From Bacteroides sp. (GTDB taxonomy: Bacteria; Bacteroidota; Bacteroidia; Bacteroidales; Bacteroidaceae), in contig JAFUNS010000017.1 of NCBI GenBank assembly GCA_017472925.1, positions 1 through 64,000 on the forward strand: a stretch of 64,000 nt of DNA, in the 5' to 3' direction. The position numbers were made by a program, and so were the translations under genes. The notes beneath the pieces are model-generated. The model worked only from the letters and a program-made list of their open reading frames with translations. It searched no databases and was not told the DNA's origin. This document shows, in pieces, positions 45,032 through 53,980 of this stretch. The stretch's first letter is position 1; every line of letters begins with the position of its first letter.

Positions 45032-47452
45032 TTATTTTAATATGTTAGCTATACTTGCAATCATAGTGGCAAGCGATGCACTTGTTGTTGCAATACTTAA
45101 CATGTTCTGGAGTTGGAAACTGTTTTTTTGTTTAGTAGGTACAATTATCTCACAACCAGGCTCGATTAAATTACTGCTGTATCTATTGGCTTTTTTTACT
45201 TGTCCGTTCATATAAACAATAAATGCACGTTTTTTCTTAGCACTTTGACTATAATCACCAGCTTGTTCTATATAGTAACTTAATTTTTTACCTTCCACAT
45301 AACTTACAGTGTTAGGGTACATAACTTCACCGCTAATACGTACTGTATTATTATATTCAGGTACAATCAATTGATCACCTTCTCTGAGTACAATATCAGC
45401 ATTACTTCCTGGATTCTTTAATGCCGCTTCTAGATCAATTCCTACATAATATATATCACCTAATTCTAATTTTGTAATATCAATTGAATCCTTGTCAGCC
45501 GTAGTTCTTGCTATACTAAGTACTGCGTTCATACGATGGCGTTCTTCTGTATTGATTCGGCGGGATATTTTAGCTCCTTTAATATATGCATATGGAGTTA
45601 CTCCACCTGCTTTCATAACAAGATCACTTACACGTTCTGATTTATGTGTCAAAGCATATGTACCAGAATACATAACTTCCCCACTAACACCCACATTAAT
45701 CTGTTCTTGATATGCAGGACTTTTACGAACAAATATTTGATCGTAAGGTTTAAGCTCAAATCCAGGTTCACCGTCAATGACAAATCCATCTTTAAGTGAG
45801 AATGTAAACATTTCACCTATTATATCTGTAGTGGTAGTGCCTTTGCTATTTTTGATACGTCGGGAAATATCAATTCGAACAGTAGAGGCTGACTCTTTTA
45901 ATCCTCCCGCTTGAATAATAATGTCTTCTATTGTTGTATTTTCTGCATATGGGAATGAACCAGGACGAGCTACTTCACCATATACGCTGATAATCCCAAT
46001 GTCTTGCAAATCATGAATACTTGGAATATATAATATATCATTACGTTGTAAAGCAATGTCTGGAATATTACCATCCATTACTCCTTTTATATTAACAGGA
46101 ATTACTTCTAAGGTTAAGTCTTCGCGTTCGCGATGTAATACAGCACGATTCATAAAAGCATCTCCTTTGAGCCCTTCAGCTTTTTGTACTAATTGGCGTA
46201 CAGTGTTAAGTTGGCCGCTATATTGGTAAATACCAGGACGATATACAGCACCTTTAATTTCTATACGATTTTCATATCTATCAAGCATGGCACTTACACT
46301 GAGTACGTCACCATCCATTAGTTTGAATATAGAATAGTCCATATCATCTATTGTATAGATTTGATATTCACGTCCGTTTTGACGAGTCATTCTTATATTC
46401 TTAGTATAAGCATCACCTGTAAAATTACCTGCATATTCTATAAGGTTTTGTACAGTTTCACCATTTTTCATTTCATAGAACATTGGACGTTTTACGTTAC
46501 CTTGAATATCAACTAATAATTCATATGGAGGAACTATTATAACATCTCCTTCTTGAAGACGAATGTCATCCATCGTTTTACCCTTTAAAATGAAATCGTA
46601 TACATCAACGGAAGCAACTTTTTTCCCATTTCGAATTAAATTTATATTTCGTAAACTACCTAAATTACTTACACCTCCTGCACGATATAAAGCGTGAAAT
46701 ATAGTTGAGAAAGAAGATAATGCATAAGTACCTGGCATAGCTACTTCACCCATGATGTTAATTTGAATGGTGCGTATTTGACCTAAACTTAGTTTGATGT
46801 CTGATGTAGAACTATTATCATTACCTATAGAGAAAATTTTACTTAATTCTCGGCGTAAATAATTCTCAGCATCTTTTATAGTCATTCCATTTAAATAAAT
46901 TAATCCAATGGTTTCAATGTTAATATTGCCATCAGGTGAAATTATTTCGCGAATGGTTGTTTGGTTGCTTCCCCATATATCAATGATAACTTCATCTCCA
47001 GGACCTAATTTGTAATTTGCAGGAGTCGCTAAATTTTGACTAGGAGCAAATGTTAAATTGCGATTGTTGAAAATATTTCGTCCAAAAACCAAACGTGCAG
47101 CTGTTTCTGTAGCTTGTTCTGTAGGATCTGTTATGTCTGCTGTTATGGCATCCATCTCTCCTTCAACCATCATGTCAGAAACTTCTGTTGTCTGTCGCAT
47201 ACGGTTCTTAGCTATTGCACCCATGTTTGACTTGGCTGATTGTTGTTCATCATAACGCTTTTTAATACGCTCTGCCTGTACACGTGTAACACCCTTTAAT
47301 GCCAATTCATTAATAATTTGTTTTTGTGATTTACCAGCTGCACTAGCAGTTTTAACATACTCTATCACTTGCTCATCACTCATAGATTGAGCTAATATAG
47401 CTCCATTTGCAAGTAAGGCAAACAATAACAACGAAAATAGTTTTTTTATCAT
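45032..47452 (-). CDS. Wza-like polysaccharide export protein with multiple SLBB domains
   Basis: 806 aa. There is a signal peptide (about 1-21, ending ILAQ) without a lipobox cysteine. A short helical region follows, then the poly_export domain (YKLGPGDEVIIDIWGSNQTT, about 150-230), then about six SLBB repeats, each with the GEVxxPGxY pattern (GEVAMPGTYAL, GEVARPGSFPY, GEVMYSGTYAL, GEVMYPNTVSY). A hydrophobic C-terminal segment may sit in the membrane. It forms the outer-membrane export channel. It heads the operon SLBB-wzz-gmd-fcl; no glycosyltransferase, flippase or polymerase gene is included. A 231-bp IS-derived element with an outward promoter lies upstream. Confidence 0.88.
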   Translation of the reverse strand: MIKKLFSLLLFALLANGAILAQSMSDEQVIEYVKTASAAGKSQKQIINELALKGVTRVQAERIKKRYDEQQSAKSNMGAIAKNRMRQTTEVSDMMVEGEMDAITADITDPTEQATETAARLVFGRNIFNNRNLTFAPSQNLATPANYKLGPGDEVIIDIWGSNQTTIREIISPDGNINIETIGLIYLNGMTIKDAENYLRRELSKIFSIGNDNSSTSDIKLSLGQIRTIQINIMGEVAMPGTYALSSFSTIFHALYRAGGVSNLGSLRNINLIRNGKKVASVDVYDFILKGKTMDDIRLQEGDVIIVPPYELLVDIQGNVKRPMFYEMKNGETVQNLIEYAGNFTGDAYTKNIRMTRQNGREYQIYTIDDMDYSIFKLMDGDVLSVSAMLDRYENRIEIKGAVYRPGIYQYSGQLNTVRQLVQKAEGLKGDAFMNRAVLHREREDLTLEVIPVNIKGVMDGNIPDIALQRNDILYIPSIHDLQDIGIISVYGEVARPGSFPYAENTTIEDIIIQAGGLKESASTVRIDISRRIKNSKGTTTTDIIGEMFTFSLKDGFVIDGEPGFELKPYDQIFVRKSPAYQEQINVGVSGEVMYSGTYALTHKSERVSDLVMKAGGVTPYAYIKGAKISRRINTEERHRMNAVLSIARTTADKDSIDITKLELGDIYYVGIDLEAALKNPGSNADIVLREGDQLIVPEYNNTVRISGEVMYPNTVSYVEGKKLSYYIEQAGDYSQSAKKKRAFIVYMNGQVKKANRYSSNLIEPGCEIIVPTKQKNSFQLQNMLSIATTSASLATMIASIANILK

Positions 47453-47499
47453 ATTCCCAATACTTTTATTAATTTTCGATTTAATTCTTTTATAGCTTA

Positions 47500-47507
47500 C
47501 AAAGTTA
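47500..47507 (-). promoter_or_regulatory. -7 box proximal to the export operon
   Basis: TAACTTTG on the minus strand, 47 nt before the ATG; no matching -33 box is seen. Confidence 0.45.
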
Positions 47508-47608
47508 CGAATTTAAAATGAATTGTTAGATATAAAACATACGTTTTTTAGGTTGTCTTTTATTATTATATATAAATACACAGTAGTGTCCACTAAAAAA
47601 GTGGACGA

Positions 47609-47701
47609 TTAAAAATTAAATAAACTTGGTTCACTAGAACCGAATCGTTCATTGACATTGTTGATATCTAATTGAGCGAAAACGTATTTGTCTTTATTCA
47701 T
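47609..47701 (-). pseudogene. Internally deleted transposase remnant (30 codons)
   Basis: ATG at 47701, stop at 47609. The product begins MNKDKYVFAQL, the N-terminus typical of IS4-family DUF4372 transposases, and ends NERFGSSEPSLFNF, which resembles their C-terminus. About 350 codons are missing between them, joined in frame. It may be translated as a 30-residue peptide, but it lacks any catalytic domain. Confidence 0.75.
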
Positions 47702-47720
47702 AACGCTCTGATTATGACCG

Positions 47721-47751
47721 CAAAAGTAATTTCAAATCGTTGCGCATCAAA
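47721..47751 (-). promoter_or_regulatory. Transposase promoter inside the MITE, facing the export operon
   Basis: Minus-strand TTTG (47751-47748), 19 nt, TACTTTTG (47728-47721), starting RNA near 47715. No terminator is seen between it and the SLBB gene at 47452, so it could drive that operon. Confidence 0.6.
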
Positions 47752-47931
47752 AAACTTCGTAACAAATTAAATATCAATCATTTCAAAGAACTATTTCGAT
47801 TTTTTAGTGGACACTTATGATAAATACATAGTTTTATATTTTGTAATTGGACGTTTTTTGTAAAACAAGGTCTAATTGTTTAAGAGTAGCGTGGTTATAT
47901 GGTACTTATTGTGATTTATTCATTGAAATTC

Positions 47932-47962
47932 TTGTTTTTGTTATTTGCATTCCTTACTTTTG
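47932..47962 (+). promoter_or_regulatory. Promoter of the second histidine kinase operon
   Basis: TTG (47932-47934), 20 nt, TACTTTTG (47955-47962), 63 nt before the ATG. Confidence 0.6.
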
Positions 47963-48025
47963 CCAATAGTTAAACTATAAACCTTAAATGTAACTTTAAA
48001 CTATTTATTGTTTGGGAGGAGTTTT

Positions 48026-49069
48026 ATGGAACTCAGTTCAAAGATTGTACGGGCATTGCCTGAATTTATATTTGTCTTCAATAGAGACTTTATCTTTACG
48101 GATGTAATGAAGTCTGATTATGTGGAATTATTTCATACCCGTGAAGAATTGATTGGATCTAGCGGAAGGATGATTTATTCACCGGAAGTATCAGAAATGT
48201 TCATTAAAAATATTCATGGTTGTTTGTCTGATGGACAATTGCGCTTAATGGAATATTCTGTAGATTTTGGTGATAAGGGAGTGCGTCACTATGAAGCACG
48301 TCTAACTCCATATGACGAGGAAAATGTTTTGGTGCTGATTCGTGATATTTGTATACAAGTGGAGAGAGAAAAGGAATTGCTTGAAGCACGAATGAAAGCT
48401 GAAGAGTCCGACCGCTTGAAATCTGAATTTTGGGCAAATATCAGTCACGAAATACGTACACCGTTAAATGCTATTGTGGGATTCTCGGAATACATTATTT
48501 CACCCGATTTTGATGAAGAAGAACGTAAAGAGTTCGCGAAAATAATAAAATTGAATAGCGAACAGCTACAAAATTTGATAAATGATGTTCTTGATTTGTC
48601 ACGTATAGAAGCTGGTAGAACTGAAATTGTGATGGCTCATGTTGAGCTGGCCGAATTGATTCGTCAGTTAGGCAGAAGTCAAGAACCTAAGCTAAATAAA
48701 GAAGTTAAACTTAATATAAATATTCCTGATGAGTTGAAGGTGGTAACCGATGCAAGTCGTGTATCCCAAATTGTTACAAACTTTTTGTCGAATGCCATAA
48801 AATATACAGAGAAGGGTGAAATATCATTGAGTATGGAACGGATTGACGAAGGTCATGTTAGTATATCTGTAAAGGATACTGGATGTGGCATTTCGGCAGC
48901 TAATTTAACCAAAGTGTTTGACCGTTTTGAGAAGATACATTCATCGAAACAAGGAACAGGATTAGGACTTTGTATTTGTAAAAATTTGGCAGACTTACTT
49001 GGTGGTGAAGTCTTTGCACATTCAACTTTAGGGGAAGGTTCAGAATTTGTGTTAATATTACCTGCATAA
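48026..49069 (+). CDS. Cytosolic PAS-type histidine kinase
   Basis: 347 aa from the ATG at 48026, chosen over a TTG at 48008 because GGGAGGAG (48014-48021) is a good ribosome-binding site for it. Residues 1-110 form a PAS-like sensor (LPEFIFVFNRDFIFTDV). HisKA has H141 in ANISHEIRTPLNAIVGFS, and HATPase_c shows NFLSNAIKYTEKG, DTGCGISAAN and GTGLGLCICKN. No transmembrane segment or receiver domain is present, and no response regulator is adjacent. Its stop directly abuts the ATG of the RluA-family gene, so the two are co-expressed. Confidence 0.87.
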   Translation: MELSSKIVRALPEFIFVFNRDFIFTDVMKSDYVELFHTREELIGSSGRMIYSPEVSEMFIKNIHGCLSDGQLRLMEYSVDFGDKGVRHYEARLTPYDEENVLVLIRDICIQVEREKELLEARMKAEESDRLKSEFWANISHEIRTPLNAIVGFSEYIISPDFDEEERKEFAKIIKLNSEQLQNLINDVLDLSRIEAGRTEIVMAHVELAELIRQLGRSQEPKLNKEVKLNINIPDELKVVTDASRVSQIVTNFLSNAIKYTEKGEISLSMERIDEGHVSISVKDTGCGISAANLTKVFDRFEKIHSSKQGTGLGLCICKNLADLLGGEVFAHSTLGEGSEFVLILPA

Positions 49070-50734
49070 ATGATACATTTATTCAAACAAGAACAACTAC
49101 TAGGAGTAGAATTGCCTTTGAGGTTTACATATCCTTTTTGTTATACACCTCATCCTTTATGCGAAATAGCAGCCCTTGAAACTCAAAAGTATATTCAGAA
49201 ACGTGATGATTGGGCTGATGAACTTAAACAGGGGAAGATGTTTGGGGTGTTGGTTGTTCAAACACCTCAAAAGGATATTGGCTTTTTAGCCGCTTTTTCG
49301 GGTTTGCTATGTGGAAGCAATCGTCATGATTATTTTGTTCCACCCGTTTACGATTTGTTGTCTCCAGACAGCTTCTTTAAGAAAGAGGAAAAAAAGATTT
49401 CTTCGATGAGCAAGCAAATTGAAAAAATGAAAGCCAAAATGCTGCCCTACGAAAATAAGATGGAAGCAAAACTGGAACAGATGCGTAAAAAGGCAGAAAC
49501 AGAACTTCTTGCATTTAAGGAGAACATGAATCTTGCTAAGGAACAACGCAGTAGACGACGTACTGAAGGTGATTTGTCAGAAAAGGAAAAAACGGAATTG
49601 ATACGCGAAAGCCAGCACATGAGTGCTGAATACAAAAGATTGGATGAAAAATGGAAAAAACGTATCAATGAGCTTCAGGGGGCTCTGGATTTTTTCCGGA
49701 TGCCTATTACGGTGTTTGAGGATGAACGCAAACAAGCTTCTTATTCTTTGCAGATGAAATTGTTTGAACAATATCAATTGTATAATGCATTGGGCGAAAA
49801 GCGTAATTTGTGTGATATCTTTCGTGAAACTCCCCAACAAATACCGCCTGCCGGTACAGGCGAATGTGCGGCTCCCAAGTTGTTGCAATATGCCTATAAC
49901 AATGGATTGAAGCCTTTGGCTATGGCAGAGTTCTGGTGGGGTGAGTCTCCGAAGTCTGAAGTTCGTATACAAGGTAATTATTATCCTTCATGTAAACAAA
50001 AATGCGGTCCTATATTGGCACATATGCTAAAAGGACTTGACGTGGAACCAAATCCGCTTCAACAATGTGACGTTGAAGTAACTGAAATTTCAGTTGTATA
50101 TGAAGATGACTGGTTGATGGTTGTAAATAAACCGTCAGGATTGCTTTCTGTACCAGGAAAAGAAGATTTACCATCTGTATATGATTATATTAAGGAAAAA
50201 TACCCAGATATATCTGGACCTTTATTAGTTCATCGTCTTGATATGGATACATCCGGATTGTTGCTTGTTGCTAAGAATAAGGAAGTTCATGAACAATTGC
50301 AGAATCTATTTGAAAGTCGTAAAGTCAAGAAACGATATATCGCTTTATTGGATGGTGAGTTGCCTATAGAGTCTTCATCAGACGGCTTCATTAGATTACC
50401 TCTTTCTCCAGATTATACAAATCGGCCTTATCAGTTGGTTGACTTTAAAGCAGGTAAGCCTGCTGTTACCCGTTATGAAGTCCTTGGTGTAGAACAAATA
50501 CAGATATCAGAAACCATTCATAAGATAACTCGTATTGCTTATTATCCGCAGACGGGACGTACACATCAGTTACGTGTGCATTCAGCCCATCCGTTGGGTA
50601 TGAATCTTCCAATTTTAGGTGATGGCATTTATGGCCAACGTAAAGACAGGCTTTACCTGCATGCTGACAAATTGGAATTTAAGCATCCTATTACTGAAAA
50701 AATAGTAAAAATAGAGTTGCCGGCTCCTTTTTAG
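49070..50734 (+). CDS. RluA-family pseudouridine synthase with large N-terminal extension
   Basis: 554 aa, about twice the catalytic core. The C-terminal domain (about 340-554) has VVNKPSGLLSVPG, the catalytic aspartate in HRLDMDTSGLLLVAKN, and QTGRTHQLRVHSAHPLG. The N-terminal half contains a charged coiled coil (about 105-215) and a cysteine-bearing segment (GTGECAAPKLLQYAY, PSCKQKCGPILAHML) conserved in the large Bacteroidetes and gamma-proteobacterial versions. It isomerises uridine in rRNA or tRNA; the target is unknown. It starts immediately after the kinase stop. Confidence 0.9.
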   Translation: MIHLFKQEQLLGVELPLRFTYPFCYTPHPLCEIAALETQKYIQKRDDWADELKQGKMFGVLVVQTPQKDIGFLAAFSGLLCGSNRHDYFVPPVYDLLSPDSFFKKEEKKISSMSKQIEKMKAKMLPYENKMEAKLEQMRKKAETELLAFKENMNLAKEQRSRRRTEGDLSEKEKTELIRESQHMSAEYKRLDEKWKKRINELQGALDFFRMPITVFEDERKQASYSLQMKLFEQYQLYNALGEKRNLCDIFRETPQQIPPAGTGECAAPKLLQYAYNNGLKPLAMAEFWWGESPKSEVRIQGNYYPSCKQKCGPILAHMLKGLDVEPNPLQQCDVEVTEISVVYEDDWLMVVNKPSGLLSVPGKEDLPSVYDYIKEKYPDISGPLLVHRLDMDTSGLLLVAKNKEVHEQLQNLFESRKVKKRYIALLDGELPIESSSDGFIRLPLSPDYTNRPYQLVDFKAGKPAVTRYEVLGVEQIQISETIHKITRIAYYPQTGRTHQLRVHSAHPLGMNLPILGDGIYGQRKDRLYLHADKLEFKHPITEKIVKIELPAPF

Positions 50735-50759
50735 ATATAATGTTTTTAGTTGATAAGCT

Positions 50760-50789
50760 TTTGAATATTGCACATTTTTGCTAACTTTG
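50760..50789 (+). promoter_or_regulatory. Promoter of the MaoC-like gene
   Basis: TTTG (50760-50763), 18 nt, TAACTTTG (50782-50789). Confidence 0.6.
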
Positions 50790-50838
50790 CGCAGTTCTAA
50801 AAAGTAAAAGTGAAGTTTTAAATAATTTATTAAGTAAT

Positions 50839-51303
50839 ATGGCAAAGTTAGTGATTAATTCTTACGAAGATTTTGAAAAATATGTAGGCCAAGAATTAGG
50901 AGTCTCTGATTATGTGGAATTGAATCAAGAGCGTATCAATTTATTTGCTGATGCAACACTTGATCACCAATGGATTCACGTAGATACAGAAAAAGCAGCC
51001 GTTGAAAGTCCTTTTAAAAGTACAATTGCTCATGGCTACCTTACTCTTTCTATGCTTCCCTATATGTGGAATCAGATAATTGAAGTGAACAATCTGAAAA
51101 TGATGATCAATTATGGGATGGACAAGATGAAGTTTGGGCAGGCTGTATTGTCGGGACAGAGTATTCGTTTGAAGACTGTTTTACAAAGCTTGCAAAATCT
51201 TCGTGGAGTAGCTAAAGCTGAAATAAAATTTACGATAGAAATCAAAGACCAAAGAAAACCGGCTGTTGAAGGTGTAGCGGTATTCCTTTATTATTTTAAA
51301 TGA
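50839..51303 (+). CDS. MaoC-like (hot-dog fold) dehydratase
   Basis: 154 aa. The hydratase 2 motif region is ERINLFADATLDHQWIHVDTEKA, with the catalytic aspartate and histidine, followed by STIAHGYLTLSMLPYM. MaoC-type proteins hydrate or dehydrate enoyl-thioesters such as enoyl-CoA. The acyl-CoA synthetase at 56 kb is the only related gene in the window. It is monocistronic with its own promoter and a strong terminator. Confidence 0.88.
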   Translation: MAKLVINSYEDFEKYVGQELGVSDYVELNQERINLFADATLDHQWIHVDTEKAAVESPFKSTIAHGYLTLSMLPYMWNQIIEVNNLKMMINYGMDKMKFGQAVLSGQSIRLKTVLQSLQNLRGVAKAEIKFTIEIKDQRKPAVEGVAVFLYYFK

Positions 51304-51312
51304 AAGCAGAAT

Positions 51313-51368
51313 CATTATAAAAAGAAAGTGGATGTGCATTTCAACACACCCACTTTCTTTTTATAATG
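51313..51368. terminator. Strong bidirectional terminator
   Basis: 19-bp perfect stem (51313-51331 with 51350-51368) with A- and T-rich ends, between convergent genes. The inner GTGGATGTG segment matches the other GTGGATG terminators. Confidence 0.92.
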
Positions 51369-51378
51369 TTGTAGTATA

Positions 51379-52806
51379 TTACCAATTGTCGGTACGGAAT
51401 GGTATGGCTGGAAGTTCATTGCCGCCAATGATGGTTCCTATTTGGAAGTCGTGGAAACAATAACGAACGGCCACGGGATTCAGGACTTTTGAGGAGGATA
51501 TGACAAACTCATTAGTCTCCCATTGGAAACGTATCTGTTCGGCCGGGTAGAATACTTTGTTTTCTCCTGCAATTTCAAAACCTTGAATGTCGTAATTGCG
51601 GCAAATTCCCATTCCGATATGGTCAAAGCCTACATAAGCCGTATTACCCTCTATGCGTAAGCTTTTGTATTGCGGATGTTCGATATGGAATTGCTTGTAT
51701 CCATAAGTAAGATTTAATGCAGCAAAGCTCAAACGGCGTCCTACCATTGTTTTATTTCGTGGGTGGATGTTCATGCGTTCATAGGGCTCAACCAAATCGT
51801 TGATGCATACCATAAAACTGTTGGGAATCATACTTTGTGCCTTGAATTGGGCTTCGCGTAGGTATGGAGACTTTTCGTCTTCATGTCCCTGATCGTAATC
51901 ATACGGAGCAATATCTACATAATAGAAAGGAATATCTCCTTGTCCCCATATTTCTCTCCAGTGCTTTACCATGGTAGTAAAACGTTCGGCATAGGTGTCG
52001 TAGCGTGCTACGTTCGTTTCACCCTGATACCAAATGAATCCTTTGATTGTATAATTCTTGACGGGATTAAGCATACCATTGTACATCAGTAGTGGACGTG
52101 CCCATTCCAACCATGTTTCAATACCTGCCTTGTCGAGTGGTATGTCGTTATAGTTCTGAAGGATTTCTTTGGGTAACCAGCTTTCTACAGATGAACCGCC
52201 GTATGCACAAGTTACTATTCCTATGGGGACTTGAAGCACTCGACTGAGCGAAGTGGCATAATGATAGGCTGTAGCGCTGAAATCACCGGCTGTGGAAGGT
52301 GAGGCCATATTCCATTGGCCTCCACACGAGGTTTGTGGCTCGTAACATTGGCGCTTGGGTACGGTAAACATACGTACCCCCTTGTTCTCGGCAGAGTATG
52401 CTATATCTTCTATTCCGTTCATGATGCAGCATCCGCCAAACCCTTTAAGCGGCATTTCCATGTTGCTCTGTCCCGATGCAAGCCACACTTCGCCTACCAA
52501 TACATTATTAATTTTTATTTTTTCTCCATCGTCGAATGTCACGCTGTATGGAGTGTATCCTGCTTCCGGAGTTTCAACTTTCAATATCCATTCCCCCTTA
52601 TTATTGGCTTTACAGCTATATTCCTTGTTGTTCCATGAGGGGATGACTTTTACTGTGGCATTTGGTGATGCTTCGCCCCAGAGGTTTACGGAAGTTTGTT
52701 GTTGAAGAATCATATTGTCGCCTATCAGGCTGGGCAGTTTGACTTTGGCATTAAGGCCCATAGCCGCAAAAAAGAGTGCGGTGGTGAGGATATTTCTTGC
52801 TTTCAT
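51379..52806 (-). CDS. Sialate O-acetylesterase
   Basis: 475 aa. A signal peptide (about 1-20, MGLNA-KVKLP) is followed by an Ig-like N-terminal sandwich. The SGNH-type esterase domain has the nucleophile S114 in WLASGQSNMEMPL, and FIWYQGETNVAR as the block with the conserved Gln/Glu/Asn. It removes acetyl groups from sialic acids or other glycans in the periplasm, aiding host-glycan foraging. It is not in a SusCD locus here. A TACTTTCG box at 52838-52831 is a likely -7, the same variant as before uxaC. Confidence 0.9.
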   Translation of the reverse strand: MKARNILTTALFFAAMGLNAKVKLPSLIGDNMILQQQTSVNLWGEASPNATVKVIPSWNNKEYSCKANNKGEWILKVETPEAGYTPYSVTFDDGEKIKINNVLVGEVWLASGQSNMEMPLKGFGGCCIMNGIEDIAYSAENKGVRMFTVPKRQCYEPQTSCGGQWNMASPSTAGDFSATAYHYATSLSRVLQVPIGIVTCAYGGSSVESWLPKEILQNYNDIPLDKAGIETWLEWARPLLMYNGMLNPVKNYTIKGFIWYQGETNVARYDTYAERFTTMVKHWREIWGQGDIPFYYVDIAPYDYDQGHEDEKSPYLREAQFKAQSMIPNSFMVCINDLVEPYERMNIHPRNKTMVGRRLSFAALNLTYGYKQFHIEHPQYKSLRIEGNTAYVGFDHIGMGICRNYDIQGFEIAGENKVFYPAEQIRFQWETNEFVISSSKVLNPVAVRYCFHDFQIGTIIGGNELPAIPFRTDNW

Positions 52807-52830
52807 GAGTAATTTATTAAAAGTTGTTTG

Positions 52831-52838
52831 CGAAAGTA
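52831..52838 (-). promoter_or_regulatory. -7 box of the sialate O-acetylesterase gene
   Basis: TACTTTCG on the minus strand, 24 nt before the ATG. Confidence 0.4.
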
Positions 52839-52881
52839 GATATTTTTAGAGAAATAACCAACGTAAATCAATTAAATGTCT

Positions 52882-52889
52882 TACCTTTG
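52882..52889 (+). promoter_or_regulatory. -7 box of the porin/Gate operon
   Basis: TACCTTTG, 57 nt before the ATG at 52947; no clear -33 box. Confidence 0.5.
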
Positions 52890-52946
52890 CATAAAATTTG
52901 TATATTTAAGTTTTTATTGGTTAGCCTATATTAAGAATTAGGAATT

Positions 52947-53978
52947 ATGAAGAAAATCTTAGGTACATTGCTCATGTTTGCAATATGTACAAACTATTCT
53001 TTTGCACAGGAACAAAATCTGCTTGATTTGAAGGCAGAAGTCCGAATGGATTATCAACGTGAATATGTTGATGGTGATGCAGTCAAACCAAATTCGGGAT
53101 TCAAAGGAAAGTACCTCAACATTATTCTGAATGGTACTATTAATGATCACTTTTCTTACGCCTATCGTCAGCGATTGAATAAGGCGCACAAAGATGCCAG
53201 CTTTTTCGATGCTACCGATTGGGTATACCTTACTTATAAGGCAAATGATAACTGGAGTTTTTCAGGCGGTAAACAGGTGGTAGGTGTAGGTGGTTATGAA
53301 TATGACCGTGCCCCTATTGACTTATACATTACTTCGGAATATTGGAATAATATACCTTGTTATCAGTTGGGTGTAAGCGCTACTTATAGCATGAACGAGG
53401 GAAAGGATAAGATTATGGCCCAGATTTGCGAAAGCCCGTTCGATTTCCTTAGTCAGGATCTTTATGCTTATAACTTGATGTGGTATGGCTCACATGGTAA
53501 TTATGGTACTATCTGGTCGGTGAACATGCAGGAATACACTCCCGGAAAGTTCATTTATTACATAGCTTTGGGTAATGAATTCAAATTCGGTAATGCCAAG
53601 CTTCAGCTCGATTTCATGAATCGTGCTACCGACCAACATGCTTTCTTCTTTAAGGATTGCTCGGTAATGGGCGAACTTTCGTGCATGGTCAATAATAAGT
53701 TGAACTTGTTTGGTAAAGTATCCTATGATGTGAATAATACGAATAGTGTTGGTGACTATTGTGTACTCCCCGGTACTGAAATGACTAAAGTAGGAGCTGG
53801 TGTTGAATACTATCCATTAGGCAATAATCGCAACATCCGTTTTCATGCCAACTGCTCGTATGCATGGGGCAAAAACACCAACGAAAATGGTACAGTGGTG
53901 CCCGAACAAACTTTGTTCGATGTGGGTGTAAAGTGGAAAGTGGACATTCTCTCGATAACTAATAAAATCTTTAAATAA
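52947..53978 (+). CDS. Outer-membrane porin (OprO/OprP-like barrel)
   Basis: 343 aa. A signal peptide of about 20 residues is cleaved after NYSFA. The mature part alternates short aromatic-bounded strands (KGKYLNIILNGTINDHFSYAYRQRLN, DWVYLTYKANDNWSFSGGKQ) typical of a 16-strand porin barrel. GKQVVGVGGYEYDRAPIDLY resembles the phosphate-selective porin family. Selectivity is unknown. It is followed after 2 nt by a Gate-domain inner-membrane protein, so the pair probably handles one solute across both membranes. Confidence 0.8.
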   Translation: MKKILGTLLMFAICTNYSFAQEQNLLDLKAEVRMDYQREYVDGDAVKPNSGFKGKYLNIILNGTINDHFSYAYRQRLNKAHKDASFFDATDWVYLTYKANDNWSFSGGKQVVGVGGYEYDRAPIDLYITSEYWNNIPCYQLGVSATYSMNEGKDKIMAQICESPFDFLSQDLYAYNLMWYGSHGNYGTIWSVNMQEYTPGKFIYYIALGNEFKFGNAKLQLDFMNRATDQHAFFFKDCSVMGELSCMVNNKLNLFGKVSYDVNNTNSVGDYCVLPGTEMTKVGAGVEYYPLGNNRNIRFHANCSYAWGKNTNENGTVVPEQTLFDVGVKWKVDILSITNKIFK

Positions 53979-53980
53979 TT

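Larger units (their letters stand above)
47585..47815. mobile_element. 231-bp MITE-like deletion derivative of an IS4-type (DUF4372) insertion sequence
   Basis: Perfect 16-bp terminal inverted repeats AGTGTCCACTAAAAAA (47585-47600) and its complement (47800-47815) bound it. Inside, on the minus strand, lie a promoter, an ATG and a 30-codon ORF that fuses what look like the first and last codons of a transposase. The flanks share ATAAATACAcAGT (47572-47584) and ATAAATACAtAGT (47820-47832), one mismatch, though the right copy begins 4 nt after the repeat end; this could be an old target duplication or chance. It cannot move without a transposase in trans. Confidence 0.82.

Noticed and set aside
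48008-48025. TTG start of the second histidine kinase
   Set aside because: A strong ribosome-binding site lies within this stretch and points to the ATG at 48026.
47453-48025. Invertible capsule promoter
   Set aside because: The inverted repeats here are the ends of an IS-derived element, and there is no recombinase gene or the usual shorter invertible-promoter repeats.
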